Both the position numbers and the translations under genes were made by a program. The notes under the pieces were generated by a model. The model was not told the DNA's origin. It saw only the letters and a program-made list of their open reading frames with translations, and ran no database searches. Shown here piece after piece: positions 9,411-17,748 of a stretch of DNA of 64,000 nt (position 1 is its first letter; each line of letters begins with the position of its first letter). Origin of the DNA: CBDDKW01 sp965230425 (lineage in GTDB: Bacteria > Pseudomonadota > Gammaproteobacteria > UBA1113); assembly GCA_965230425.1 (NCBI GenBank), contig CBDDKW010000003.1:62001-126000 (forward strand), read 5' to 3'.

Positions 9411-9779
9411 TTAACCTATGGTCGCCATCTTACACGCATCAGATGCACAACCAACAGGCCTGACAAAGGTTTCTTTTGCTGGTTTACCCACTAAGGTGTG
9501 TGCCGTTTGTTTGACATTACCACCGAGAATACTAAAGGGTAAGCTGATCAAGAATAATCCAGCTCCTGCTGCAGTTGCCATGATGCCTAATGGCCTAGCG
9601 ATGACGATATCTTCACTCATTGTCACCACATCAGGCTCTTCCACTTCCTGTTGCACTAAAGCACGATAATCTAGCTGGCTTTGTGAGTAACTTTGTGCCA
9701 AGGCTGGTGTGTATAATGTGCACATTGCGAATAGATTAGCAAAACTGAATACCAATACGCGCTTGAATAGTCCCTTCAT
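9411..9779 (-). CDS. Small exported protein of conserved unknown family
   Basis: A 122-residue protein with an N-terminal signal peptide (MKGLFKRVLVFSFANLFAMC, cleavage likely after PALA). A second hydrophobic segment follows (about residues 62-85: ARPLGIMATAAGAGLFLISL, PFSILGGN), then a short Cys-containing tail (GCASDACK). The pattern of D.VIARPLG, SLPFS.LGGN, then PAK.TFVRP.GC is that of a small family in gammaproteobacteria often labelled 'multidrug transporter' without experimental support. The protein is far too short to be a transporter, and an inner-membrane or periplasmic location is more likely. It is transcribed in the same direction as its neighbours but with gaps on both sides. 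Confidence 0.7.
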   Translation of the reverse strand: MKGLFKRVLVFSFANLFAMCTLYTPALAQSYSQSQLDYRALVQQEVEEPDVVTMSEDIVIARPLGIMATAAGAGLFLISLPFSILGGNVKQTAHTLVGKPAKETFVRPVGCASDACKMATIG

Positions 9780-9981
9780 AACTACAGTCCCTCATTTAGT
9801 TATCATTAGAGTATAGCACTGACTTTTTAATTTGGAACTATTCTGCTGGCAGCAATAAATTACTGGCATGTGGAGTACAGCAAGCTAGCTTCTGTTGGAT
9901 TACTGATCACGACCAGTTGCCATCATATCAAACACAGCGAGATATCTCCTGATGAGTTAGATAATATGGGCAAAGCACACA

Positions 9982-10814
9982 TCAATCATCATTACTCGCC
10001 TGTTCAGGGACTTCTAGCACCGGTGAGTCTGCAGGTTCCCGATTTGCCCGGATCCCGTAGATGAGATACAGCATGGTTAATAGGAAATACAGCGTCCATT
10101 CATAATTAAAACTAATGGAGCAATACTGCAACACGGTACTGATAATAATCGCTGGCGTGACTGCGATGATAGATAAACGCACCATCGCTTGGTAACTGAT
10201 ATCCACCTTCGCCAAACGCGCGAAAATTAAACAACCAATAGCAGCATAGACAATAGCTTGAATAACTCTATAGAGAAAAGACATGATCAACATGAAAGGT
10301 AAAAACGACAGCAATAGCAACATACTGCCCATGGTTGACCCAATTTAAAATATCGTCATGAGTAATGGTAAAATTCATATTCTTATCAAATTCATAAGTA
10401 CGAATTTCATTATCATTTTTATGCACCATCACCTTATCTTTAGTAATTAGCATTTGTGCATCTGTTTGGACTCAGATTATTGATCTGACCAGAGGTATCA
10501 ACAACGATAATAGGATCACCAGAGTCAGGGTCTTTAATCACGTAGGGCATTTTTTCATTTATGGATAACTCCCCATCTTTAAAGGTAATATTTTGTGGAA
10601 CTTCGTTTGCGATAACAGGGACTAGTTTTTCTTCTAAATCATACATTGTTTGGCTAAATTGATACGTCAGCGGCAACCAACAAACAAGCAGTAATAAAAA
10701 CACATAAAAGAAACCACAGCCACGCCACCGCTGCCCCACATCACGATACAAAGATTTAGAATAAAATGACATCACCCAGGGATGAAAAATAGAATAGCGG
10801 CGTTTGTTAGACAT
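9982..10814 (-). pseudogene. DUF1189 family membrane protein, broken by two frameshifts
   Basis: Three consecutive minus-strand frames together make one DUF1189 protein. 10440-10814 gives the N-terminus (SFYSKSLYRDVGQRWRG, a membrane helix, then VVDTSGQI). 10268-10453 gives the middle (MLITKDKV to THDDILNWVN). 9982-10332 gives two or three membrane helices and the C-terminus (MSFLYRVIQAIVYAAIG). At the first junction the frame changes around 10470 (SPNRC against VQTDAQMLITKD). At the second it changes around 10330 (WVNH against MGSMLLLL). Both shifts have the same +1 sense. The chosen ATG at 10814 has AAGG upstream; a TTG at 10844 is a less likely start. The rebuilt length of about 277 residues fits the family. 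DUF1189 proteins are inner-membrane proteins of unknown role. The gene is either decayed or damaged by sequence errors. Confidence 0.8.
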
Positions 10815-10948
10815 GGTGATTTTTACCTTAAAAATAGCTTGCAACGCAAGCTGTTATTTCTCTATCTTAGCTAAAGTATTAGCACAGCCACTCGATCATG
10901 CAACTCAAAATTATCACTCACTTAAGTAAGTCTTAAGCAAAAAAATAT

Positions 10949-10966
10949 AACTAACTCACGTTAGTT
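10949..10966. promoter_or_regulatory. Palindrome AACTAAC-N4-GTTAGTT, operator candidate 1
   Basis: A perfect 7-base inverted repeat with a TCAC spacer in the 556-base gap (10815-11370) between the divergent DUF1189 gene and the 772-residue protein gene. The identical arrangement recurs at 11164, and a related form at 10998. The gap holds no credible gene; these palindromes are its only clear content. Confidence 0.5.
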
Positions 10967-10997
10967 GTTGAAACCGCTCAGAAAACTAAAGATTAAG

Positions 10998-11011
10998 AAC
11001 TAACGTTAGTC
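10998..11011. promoter_or_regulatory. Compact palindrome around ACTAACGTTAGT, operator candidate 2
   Basis: ACTAACGTTAGT (10999-11010) is a perfect 12-base palindrome built of the same half-sites as the elements at 10949 and 11164, but with no spacer between the halves. It lies 32 bases from the first element. It may be a lower-affinity or remodelled site for the same regulator. Confidence 0.35.
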
Positions 11012-11163
11012 ATGCGCTAGTTACAAAAAAACCTTAACTTTCAATGAAAAATAACAATAATCGCATGTGCTGCTTTAAGTTTAAGTTAAGGATACTTTGA
11101 TAAAATCGCAGCCTACGTTTTACAGATAACTATTAAATAGAAGGGTTACGAAGCAATCGTCAA

Positions 11164-11181
11164 AACTAACATAAGTTAGTT
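11164..11181. promoter_or_regulatory. Palindrome AACTAAC-N4-GTTAGTT, operator candidate 3
   Basis: Second exact copy of the 18-base palindrome, here with spacer ATAA, about 190 bases upstream of the ATG of the 772-residue gene. Size and symmetry suit a dimeric helix-turn-helix repressor such as a TetR-family protein. That is inference, and no regulator gene is present in the window. Confidence 0.5.
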
Positions 11182-11370
11182 AACCCACCTGTGTGAAAAA
11201 CAAAAATAATATGGATATCGTCTGATCGAATCAATAGATCAGATCCTACGACAGATGGAACTCTCTATTTTCACCGATGGGAAATAGTCTTTGTACTATA
11301 AGTTTTGTTATTAATGGAAGGCAAAATGATATAGCACATAGACTATAACGGCATTGCTCATTGTGCAATT

Positions 11371-13689
11371 ATGCCTGGTACTGATAACGCCACAACAGGG
11401 AGTACCTTCCAACCACAGGATGATTCACAAGCGCTAGAGAATATGGCTGCAGCGCCCGATCGTGCGCATGCAAAAAAAAGCCCTCTCAAAAACGCACCTC
11501 CATTTAAAGTACGAAAAAACATAAGGCTGCGCTCACGTATAAAATTGCAACGTTCAAGCTCGCAGCTATCACTAGAACGTATACACCGAGTTTGTTTAAG
11601 CAGTAAAGAAATCCGACTTACCCCTAGCCTTGAAAACGTTAGTAATCCGCGTAATTTTGCAGGTACAACATACACTTGGCCACCCTTACGCAATAAACAT
11701 AGACGCCGAATTAAATATGTTACCCCACCGGAACTCAATCCAGGTCAAACAGATCTCGGTCGTCGCATTAATCCAGATAAACTAGCATTTGATGCTGAAC
11801 AAACTGGTTCTGAACGACGCAATAATGGCGCACGAAAACGTCGTCGTATCGGTATACCCTCATCGCCTACCCCTGGGCATAATACAGCGATACTGACATC
11901 AGCAACCCCAAGAACCCTTAGAAAACTAAATGATAGTTTGCCCATTGCTGGCTCTATTAGTCTAGATACAAATATTAAAAACAATGGCATAGCGCCAGAA
12001 CAAGCCATTACTACATCGCCGCTCAGACGCCTTTTCGTCATAACGTCTACAATGCAAGGACAAACAAGTGATGGCCATCGGTTTATACTTGCAACATATA
12101 TGCAAAAGCAACCCACACCTAAACCAAAAGTTCGCAAAATAAAGCTTAAGCAAGTTGCAGCTTCTATTAAAAAGCTCGATAAAATTCCTAAAGCACCTGA
12201 AAGCGGTATAAAAGAACATACAGTCACTTTAACCAAAGCCAGAATTGAGAAATGGGAAGGCACAAAACGTAGCAAATCACAACATCAAGTCATGGGTAAT
12301 GTCAGTGCTAGCATGTTAGAGCTGATTACTGAACACTGTGCACCTCTATTCGATCCAGAGCTTGGTCCAGAGCTAAGATCTCTATTAAACAAACGTGGAA
12401 TTACTGACGAAGAGCTCATTAATCAAGATAAATTTTTTGCTCGACTGAAGAAGAACATAGAAGCTTTTACTACTAGCAATGACTATTGTCATCTTATCCG
12501 CCATGGCTTCGGTGGTCCAGACTCCCCAAGTCATTTGAATAATAGTAGTGATTCAGATGATTCGCTAGACTTACTCATCGACACCATGGAGAGCATGGAA
12601 AATAATTCCAATAAAGAAGAACCTTTATCAGATCATAATTCACAAAACCCTGACAATCTCTCCGGAGCACGAAATCATACTAACACTGATCATCTCACTT
12701 CCGAACGTGCTATTGCCCATCTATTAAAATCGAATACCGTAAACCAAGTAAAATACACAGTAGCAACACACCTAATGGAAAACCCTCATTACGATGCAAA
12801 TGCTACTGTAGGCTTCACTAGCCATAAATTTCTTAATATTGCCGAAAGATTCACTCTAACAATGAAAGCAGGTGGCGTGATATTTACACGTGACTTAGAT
12901 CCCTTTCGCCGAAAAAAACCTTCCTCTTATGATCCATTGTATCATGGTCGGTTCATGGAGGTGCTTATTGAACGTGAAAGAGCCCTAAGTCAATCACAAG
13001 ACAGCAATAGCTCCGAAGGCGAGAGCAGTAGCCAAGGTTCAGTGTTGAGTTGTTCTTCTGACAGTGATATGGAGCCAGGCTCTGTACTTTCTGGCTCTAG
13101 TAGTGATAATGAAGCTGTCCCTCAGCCATTAACCCCCCTGTATAGCCGTCATGGCAGGAATGGTGATAGTCAGAACCAAGTTTCTAATAACATCTATCCA
13201 TCTGTAGCGAGTGACACAGATGATGAGAGTAGTCTGAGCCAAGATTATAAACGTCGCAGACTGATGGTTAACAGTGATGATAGTGATGCAGGAAATGACG
13301 ATGTCATGTTCACCACTTCTTTTGATGGCACAAATACAGATTCAAATAATGATATTGACCTTGATGATGAAAATTCAAGTTTTGGGAATATCATGCGTGT
13401 ACTGGACAATAGTCCACAGATACTGCGCACATTCCATGATCGACTCACTGCAAACAATCGTCATCATACAGAAAATGGTGACGCGCCAGCTAAACCTATT
13501 AGACGCGCCTTATTCACTGGTAAAGTTGAGGCAGATAAAGTTAACACCTTGCAATCTGCACCACATGCTAGTTTCTTTACAACTGGAAAAGAAAATGCTT
13601 CGAACAATACATCGAGAAACAACACCGTTCCTCAAGTATTGCAAAAAAATATACAACAGAATTGTAAAGTGCCTGCATTCTCCGCTTAA
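11371..13689 (+). CDS. Large basic/acidic protein with nuclear-type motifs, putative effector
   Basis: A 772-residue protein of no family I recognise. The first 310 residues are strongly basic, with clusters KHRRRIK (about 110-115), RKRRRI (155-160) and PKPKVRKIKLK (250-260). The middle and end are rich in Ser and Asp, with another cluster KRRRL (627-631). These resemble eukaryotic nuclear localisation signals. It also holds proline-directed sites (KKSPLK, TTSPLRRLF), two RxLF-type motifs (RRLF about 219-222, RRALF about 711-715) and KENASNN at 740-746, which fits the KEN degron pattern. Such short motifs can arise by chance. There is no signal peptide or membrane helix. No clear ribosome binding site precedes the ATG at 11371, and later ATGs (for example at 11443) are possible starts. 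The upstream gap carries three related palindromes. Confidence 0.7.
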   Translation: MPGTDNATTGSTFQPQDDSQALENMAAAPDRAHAKKSPLKNAPPFKVRKNIRLRSRIKLQRSSSQLSLERIHRVCLSSKEIRLTPSLENVSNPRNFAGTTYTWPPLRNKHRRRIKYVTPPELNPGQTDLGRRINPDKLAFDAEQTGSERRNNGARKRRRIGIPSSPTPGHNTAILTSATPRTLRKLNDSLPIAGSISLDTNIKNNGIAPEQAITTSPLRRLFVITSTMQGQTSDGHRFILATYMQKQPTPKPKVRKIKLKQVAASIKKLDKIPKAPESGIKEHTVTLTKARIEKWEGTKRSKSQHQVMGNVSASMLELITEHCAPLFDPELGPELRSLLNKRGITDEELINQDKFFARLKKNIEAFTTSNDYCHLIRHGFGGPDSPSHLNNSSDSDDSLDLLIDTMESMENNSNKEEPLSDHNSQNPDNLSGARNHTNTDHLTSERAIAHLLKSNTVNQVKYTVATHLMENPHYDANATVGFTSHKFLNIAERFTLTMKAGGVIFTRDLDPFRRKKPSSYDPLYHGRFMEVLIERERALSQSQDSNSSEGESSSQGSVLSCSSDSDMEPGSVLSGSSSDNEAVPQPLTPLYSRHGRNGDSQNQVSNNIYPSVASDTDDESSLSQDYKRRRLMVNSDDSDAGNDDVMFTTSFDGTNTDSNNDIDLDDENSSFGNIMRVLDNSPQILRTFHDRLTANNRHHTENGDAPAKPIRRALFTGKVEADKVNTLQSAPHASFFTTGKENASNNTSRNNTVPQVLQKNIQQNCKVPAFSA

Positions 13690-13700
13690 ATACAAAACGA

Positions 13701-14423
13701 TTAATCCACCGCCGCTGCAATATCCACATTAGCGGTTAAAACAATTTTCTGACTCACTGCCATTGACTGTGACCCAGCAGAATTAACCGCAGTCTCTTGC
13801 ATAAATTTCGTCTGCGCATAGCCACGCGCCATGGGAGCGGGTCTTGCCATGGGATCAAAATCAATACTATGCACAAAGTAATCCTGCTCAGGGTAATTCT
13901 TTTCTAACAAGGCGATTTCATTTTTTACCCGCGTGTAAATGTCACTCCGCAATTGGTCACGTACCTTTTCCACATCACCTAAGCTGGGTGAATAATCAAT
14001 ACTCGCCACGGAATACTTCATACCCGGCTTGCTAATTTTCTTTGCCTGGGCACGAATATTTGCTAACTCTTGCTCTGGTAAACGTGCCTGTGCTTGAATT
14101 TGCACCTTCTCTAAGCCGGACTGGTCTTGGCTACGATTAAATTGGGTCAGACGCCAATTTGCATCCTTAGCCATGGCATTTAAATGCTCCAACACTTGTG
14201 TCTGTAATTTATCCAAACCTGCTTGATCTAGATTAGCATCAATAGACATAATGACCTTAGCCGTGTTAGTGGTCACCCATTGCTCAGCAGCAATAGTATA
14301 TTTCACATCATTCAAACGTGGGTAAGGACCAACCGGTTGTACCGGCTGAGGTTTCGCCGCAGCATAGGCAGTGGATGTAACCAATATGGCCAAACCTGTG
14401 GCAATAATGAGTATGTTTTTCAT
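13701..14423 (-). CDS. SIMPL-domain-like periplasmic protein
   Basis: A 240-residue protein with a signal peptide (MKNILIIATGLAILVTS, cleavage near TAYAAA). The mature part repeatedly alternates strand and helix in the manner of SIMPL/DUF541 proteins, with KVIMSIDANLDQAGL near the start and QKIVLTANVDIAAAVD at the end. Members of this family sit in the periplasm and have no agreed function. The ATG at 14423 is preceded by AAGGAGAT at good spacing, so the longer reading from 14471 is rejected. It converges on the 772-residue gene with 11 bases between the stops and diverges from the dehydrogenase operon. Confidence 0.65.
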   Translation of the reverse strand: MKNILIIATGLAILVTSTAYAAAKPQPVQPVGPYPRLNDVKYTIAAEQWVTTNTAKVIMSIDANLDQAGLDKLQTQVLEHLNAMAKDANWRLTQFNRSQDQSGLEKVQIQAQARLPEQELANIRAQAKKISKPGMKYSVASIDYSPSLGDVEKVRDQLRSDIYTRVKNEIALLEKNYPEQDYFVHSIDFDPMARPAPMARGYAQTKFMQETAVNSAGSQSMAVSQKIVLTANVDIAAAVD

Positions 14424-14555
14424 GCTGTTTATCTCCTTGAAAGTAATTTTCTGGGCCTCATTATTACACATTGGCTCCCCTTATCACCATTGAGTTATTT
14501 CTATCAAATCAAACATTTTTTTACGTTTAAGAATTTACTTCTATTGATTTTCTGA

Positions 14556-14586
14556 TACCCTTGGCCTAACCCGTCCAACAAGGGTA
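14556..14586. promoter_or_regulatory. Inverted repeat TACCCTTG-N15-CAAGGGTA before the dehydrogenase operon
   Basis: Perfect 8-base arms (14556-14563 and 14579-14586) separated by 15 bases end nine bases before the ATG of the leucine dehydrogenase gene. The position suits an operator or a 5' leader hairpin that affects translation of the operon. No matching second copy was seen in the window. Confidence 0.35.
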
Positions 14587-14595
14587 AGAAGAGAA

Positions 14596-15681
14596 ATGAA
14601 TGCTACAAATACAGCCATGATTGACAAAACATTACACAAAATTGACGATTTATTTACCTATGCTGATCAATATAACTTTGGCGATTTACATCTAAAAGTC
14701 GACAAAGCCACTGGCTTACATGCCATTATTGCTATCCATAGCACCAAATTGGGTCCCGCCCTAGGTGGTTGTCGTTTTGCTGAATATCCTTCAACCGATG
14801 CAGCTATCATCGACGCAATGCGCTTAGCCCGTGGTATGAGCTATAAAGCAGCTATTACTGGCTTAGATCTGGGTGGTGGCAAAGCCGTTATCATCAAACC
14901 GCCTATAGCAAAAGATCGAGATGCCCTATTTGCTGCCTTTGGGCGCTTCGTCAACGAGCTTGGCGGGCGCTATATCACTGCGCAAGACAGCGGCACTAGC
15001 CCCCATGATATGGAGTCTATCTATCAAGCAACTCAATACGTGGCTCCACCACCGACTATTGCTGGCGCTGGCAGTAACCCATCACCTTACACGGCTGACG
15101 GCGTTTTACGAGGCATTGAAGCGGCTATAAAGTTTAAACTTAACTCTGATAGTTTAGAAAATGTACATATCGCTATGCAAGGCGCTGGTGATGTGAGTTA
15201 CTATTTAGCAAAAGGACTCCATGCACGTGGTGCTAAGCTAACAGTCTGTGATATTAAATCACACCTCACGCAACGATTTGTCGATGAATTTGCCGCTAGC
15301 GTGGTAAAACCATCCGATATTTATAGTGTAGAATGCGATGTCTTCGCTCCTTGTGCATTAGGTGCAGCACTTAACGATCAAACCATACCACTAATCAAAG
15401 CCCCTATTGTGTCAGGCTGTGCAAATAATCAATTAGCACATCAATATCATAGTCAAACGTTAAAAGACCATGACATTATCTACACCCCTGATTATGTGGT
15501 GAATGCTGGTGGCTTAATTCATGCAGTCACAAAATATAATCAAACCAGTGATGCCCAAGCACGCAAAACAATCCTCAATATTTATGACAGCACATTGATG
15601 ATTCTTGAACGTGCAGCCGCTGAAAATAAGACAACGACTGAAGTCGCCAATATTATTGCCCGAGAACGATTACACGGATAA
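14596..15681 (+). CDS. ldh: Leucine (branched-chain amino acid) dehydrogenase
   Basis: A 361-residue NAD-dependent dehydrogenase of the Glu/Leu/Phe/Val family. It oxidatively deaminates leucine, valine or isoleucine to the 2-oxoacid. The N-terminal substrate domain shows KLGPALGGCRF and the catalytic lysine segment DLGGGKAVI (about residues 92-100). The C-terminal Rossmann domain begins with IAMQGAGDVS (about 193-202), and the usual PDYVVNAGG motif follows. Length and motifs match leucine dehydrogenases rather than the longer glutamate enzymes. The stop lies 17 bases before the E1 alpha start, so the product 2-oxoacids may feed the dehydrogenase complex encoded next. Substrate preference among branched-chain amino acids cannot be read from sequence alone. 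Confidence 0.88.
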   Translation: MNATNTAMIDKTLHKIDDLFTYADQYNFGDLHLKVDKATGLHAIIAIHSTKLGPALGGCRFAEYPSTDAAIIDAMRLARGMSYKAAITGLDLGGGKAVIIKPPIAKDRDALFAAFGRFVNELGGRYITAQDSGTSPHDMESIYQATQYVAPPPTIAGAGSNPSPYTADGVLRGIEAAIKFKLNSDSLENVHIAMQGAGDVSYYLAKGLHARGAKLTVCDIKSHLTQRFVDEFAASVVKPSDIYSVECDVFAPCALGAALNDQTIPLIKAPIVSGCANNQLAHQYHSQTLKDHDIIYTPDYVVNAGGLIHAVTKYNQTSDAQARKTILNIYDSTLMILERAAAENKTTTEVANIIARERLHG

Positions 15682-15698
15682 ACAAGGAGTCCATAAAA

Positions 15699-16775
15699 GT
15701 GTCAACCGTCGCTCAATTTTCCGTCGAGCATGTACAGTATCTCAATCAAGACAGCGTGCTGAGTCAAGATGCGCCCAGTTTTGCTAAGGAACCAGAAAAC
15801 CTCATCTACCTCTATCAACAGATGGTCAAAACCCGCAGCTTTGATACCAAAGCCATTAACTTACAACGTACTGGTAAGATGGGAACTTATGCCAGTTGTT
15901 TGGGCCAAGAAGCCGTCTTCGTTGGTTATGGCCATGCCATGCAGCAAACAGATGTATTAGTGCCCTATTATCGCGACTATGGTGCACAATTCCAGCGTGG
16001 CGTTAAAATGGCGGAAGTATTACGCTACTGGGGTGGCGATGAACGCGGCAATGATTTTGCTGAGTGTCGCGAAGATTTTTCTTTTAGTGTGCCCATTGCA
16101 TCACAATTATTACATGCCACCGGCGTCGCCCATGCCTTTAAATATCGTCAGCAAGCACGCGCGGTTGTCACCACCTGCGGTGAAGGCGGTACCTCTGAAG
16201 GTGATTTTTATGAAGCGATTAATCTCGCTGGTGATTGGCACTTACCCGTTGTCTTCGTCGTGAATAATAATCAATGGGCTATCTCTGTCCCTCGTAATAT
16301 TCAAACTGGCGCGCAAACCATTGCGCAAAAAGCCATTGCTGCAGGAATACCTGGTATTCAAGTAGATGGCAACGATGTCATCGCCATGCGCGAAGTGGCT
16401 GACCAAGCCCTCACTCGTGCACGTAATGGTGAAGGGCCTACACTCATAGAAGCAATAACATACAGGCTCTGTGATCACACTACTGCTGATGATGCCAGTC
16501 GTTATCGCCCTAAAGAAGAATTAGACCTCGCCTGGCAACAGGAACCCATTAAACGCTTGCGCACCTATTTAACCAATAACAATATTTGGGATGACAGCAA
16601 AGAACAGGTATTACAATCCTTATGCAGCCAAGAGGTAGAACAAGCTGTTGCTGACTATCTCGCGACACCCAAACAACCCAGCAGTGCTATGTTTGATTAC
16701 TTGTATGCTGAATTGCCTGAAGCTTATCAACAGCAACGAGACAGTGCTAAGGAATTTGGAGGTGAACATGGCTGA
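15699..16775 (+). CDS. pdhA: 2-oxoacid dehydrogenase E1 component, alpha subunit
   Basis: A 358-residue thiamine diphosphate-dependent E1 alpha subunit of a pyruvate or branched-chain 2-oxoacid dehydrogenase. The characteristic run GGTSEGDFYEAINLAGDWHL and NNNQWAIS (about residues 166-195) forms the cofactor site. Here the canonical GDG is GEG (CGEGGTSEG), so the usual Mg-binding Asp is replaced by Glu. The start is GTG at 15699 with AAGGAG about nine bases upstream. The gene overlaps the E1 beta gene by eight bases, which implies translational coupling. The preceding leucine dehydrogenase argues for branched-chain substrates, but many intracellular gammaproteobacteria annotate this gene set as pyruvate dehydrogenase. 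The specificity is left open. Confidence 0.88.
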   Translation: MSTVAQFSVEHVQYLNQDSVLSQDAPSFAKEPENLIYLYQQMVKTRSFDTKAINLQRTGKMGTYASCLGQEAVFVGYGHAMQQTDVLVPYYRDYGAQFQRGVKMAEVLRYWGGDERGNDFAECREDFSFSVPIASQLLHATGVAHAFKYRQQARAVVTTCGEGGTSEGDFYEAINLAGDWHLPVVFVVNNNQWAISVPRNIQTGAQTIAQKAIAAGIPGIQVDGNDVIAMREVADQALTRARNGEGPTLIEAITYRLCDHTTADDASRYRPKEELDLAWQQEPIKRLRTYLTNNNIWDDSKEQVLQSLCSQEVEQAVADYLATPKQPSSAMFDYLYAELPEAYQQQRDSAKEFGGEHG

Positions 16776-17748
16776 AATTACCCTCATTGAAGCAGTCACT
16801 CAGGCACTCGCCTATGAAATGAATACCGATCCTGATGTGCTGATCTTCGGTGAAGATATCGGTATCAATGGTGGAGTCTTCCGTGCCACTGAAGGCTTAT
16901 TAGAAAAGTTCGGCGCAGAACGGGTCTTAGATACCCCCCTAGCGGAATCCATGTTAGCTGGCATGGCTACAGGCATGTCTTCACAAGGATTGAAACCTGT
17001 GGTTGAATTCCAATTCATGGGATTTATCTATCCAGCTTTCAATCAAATCATTAATCATATTGCCCGGTTGCGACACCGCACCCGCGGCAGACTAAGCTGT
17101 CCATTAGTATTACGCGCTCCCTTTGGTGGCGGCATACGCGCACCAGAGCATCACTCCGAAAGCACAGAAGCGTTATTCGCTCATATTCCTGGTGTAAAGG
17201 TTGTCATACCTTCATCACCCGCACGTGCTTATGGTTTACTACTGGCGGCTATTCGCGATCCAGATCCTGTGATTTTCCTTGAACCAAAACGCATCTACCG
17301 TTTAGTTAAACAAGCAGTCCCTGACAATGGTGAAGCCTTACCCATCGGCAAAAGCTTCGTCCTACGCGAAGGTAGCGATGTGACTTTAGTCAGTTGGGGA
17401 GCATCACTCACAGAAACACAAAAAGCAGCAGAGACCCTCGCCAGTAAAAACATTAATGCAGAAGTCATCGATGTCGCCACGGTTAGTCCGCTAGATACTG
17501 AAACTATTTTACAATCGGTACAAAAAACCGGTCGCTGTGTGATTGTCCATGAGGCAGCGCGAAGTTGTGGTGTTGGTGCTGAAATCGCCGCCCAAATTGC
17601 AGAAAAAGGCTTATTATCACTATTCGCACCCATTCAACGAGTCACGGGTTATGACACGGTAATGCCCTACTTCCAACTAGAAAAACAATATATCCCTAGC
17701 GAAGCTAGAATTATCAAAGCAGTCAATGATGTAATGGAGTTCGCATGA
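16768..17748 (+). CDS. pdhB: 2-oxoacid dehydrogenase E1 component, beta subunit
   Basis: A 326-residue transketolase-like E1 beta subunit that pairs with the alpha subunit encoded upstream. The N-terminal pyrimidine-binding half shows VLIFGEDIGINGGVFRAT (about 25-42) and FMGFIYPAFNQIINHIARL. The C-terminal half has DVTLVSWGAS and the segment VIDVATVSPLDTETI (about 235-250). The true start is the ATG at 16768 with GGAGGTG five bases upstream; a longer reading from 16648 runs inside the alpha gene. The stop overlaps the E2 start as ATGA. All motifs are intact and the length is normal for the family. Confidence 0.9.
   Translation: MAEITLIEAVTQALAYEMNTDPDVLIFGEDIGINGGVFRATEGLLEKFGAERVLDTPLAESMLAGMATGMSSQGLKPVVEFQFMGFIYPAFNQIINHIARLRHRTRGRLSCPLVLRAPFGGGIRAPEHHSESTEALFAHIPGVKVVIPSSPARAYGLLLAAIRDPDPVIFLEPKRIYRLVKQAVPDNGEALPIGKSFVLREGSDVTLVSWGASLTETQKAAETLASKNINAEVIDVATVSPLDTETILQSVQKTGRCVIVHEAARSCGVGAEIAAQIAEKGLLSLFAPIQRVTGYDTVMPYFQLEKQYIPSEARIIKAVNDVMEFA

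Noticed and set aside
10268..10453. Separate 61-residue gene
   Set aside because: It is the middle part of DUF1189 in a shifted frame and has no ribosome binding site of its own.
11745..12275. Minus-strand open frame of 176 residues opposite the 772-residue gene
   Set aside because: Hydrophobic-looking only because it mirrors the basic codons of the sense gene; no start signal and no family features.
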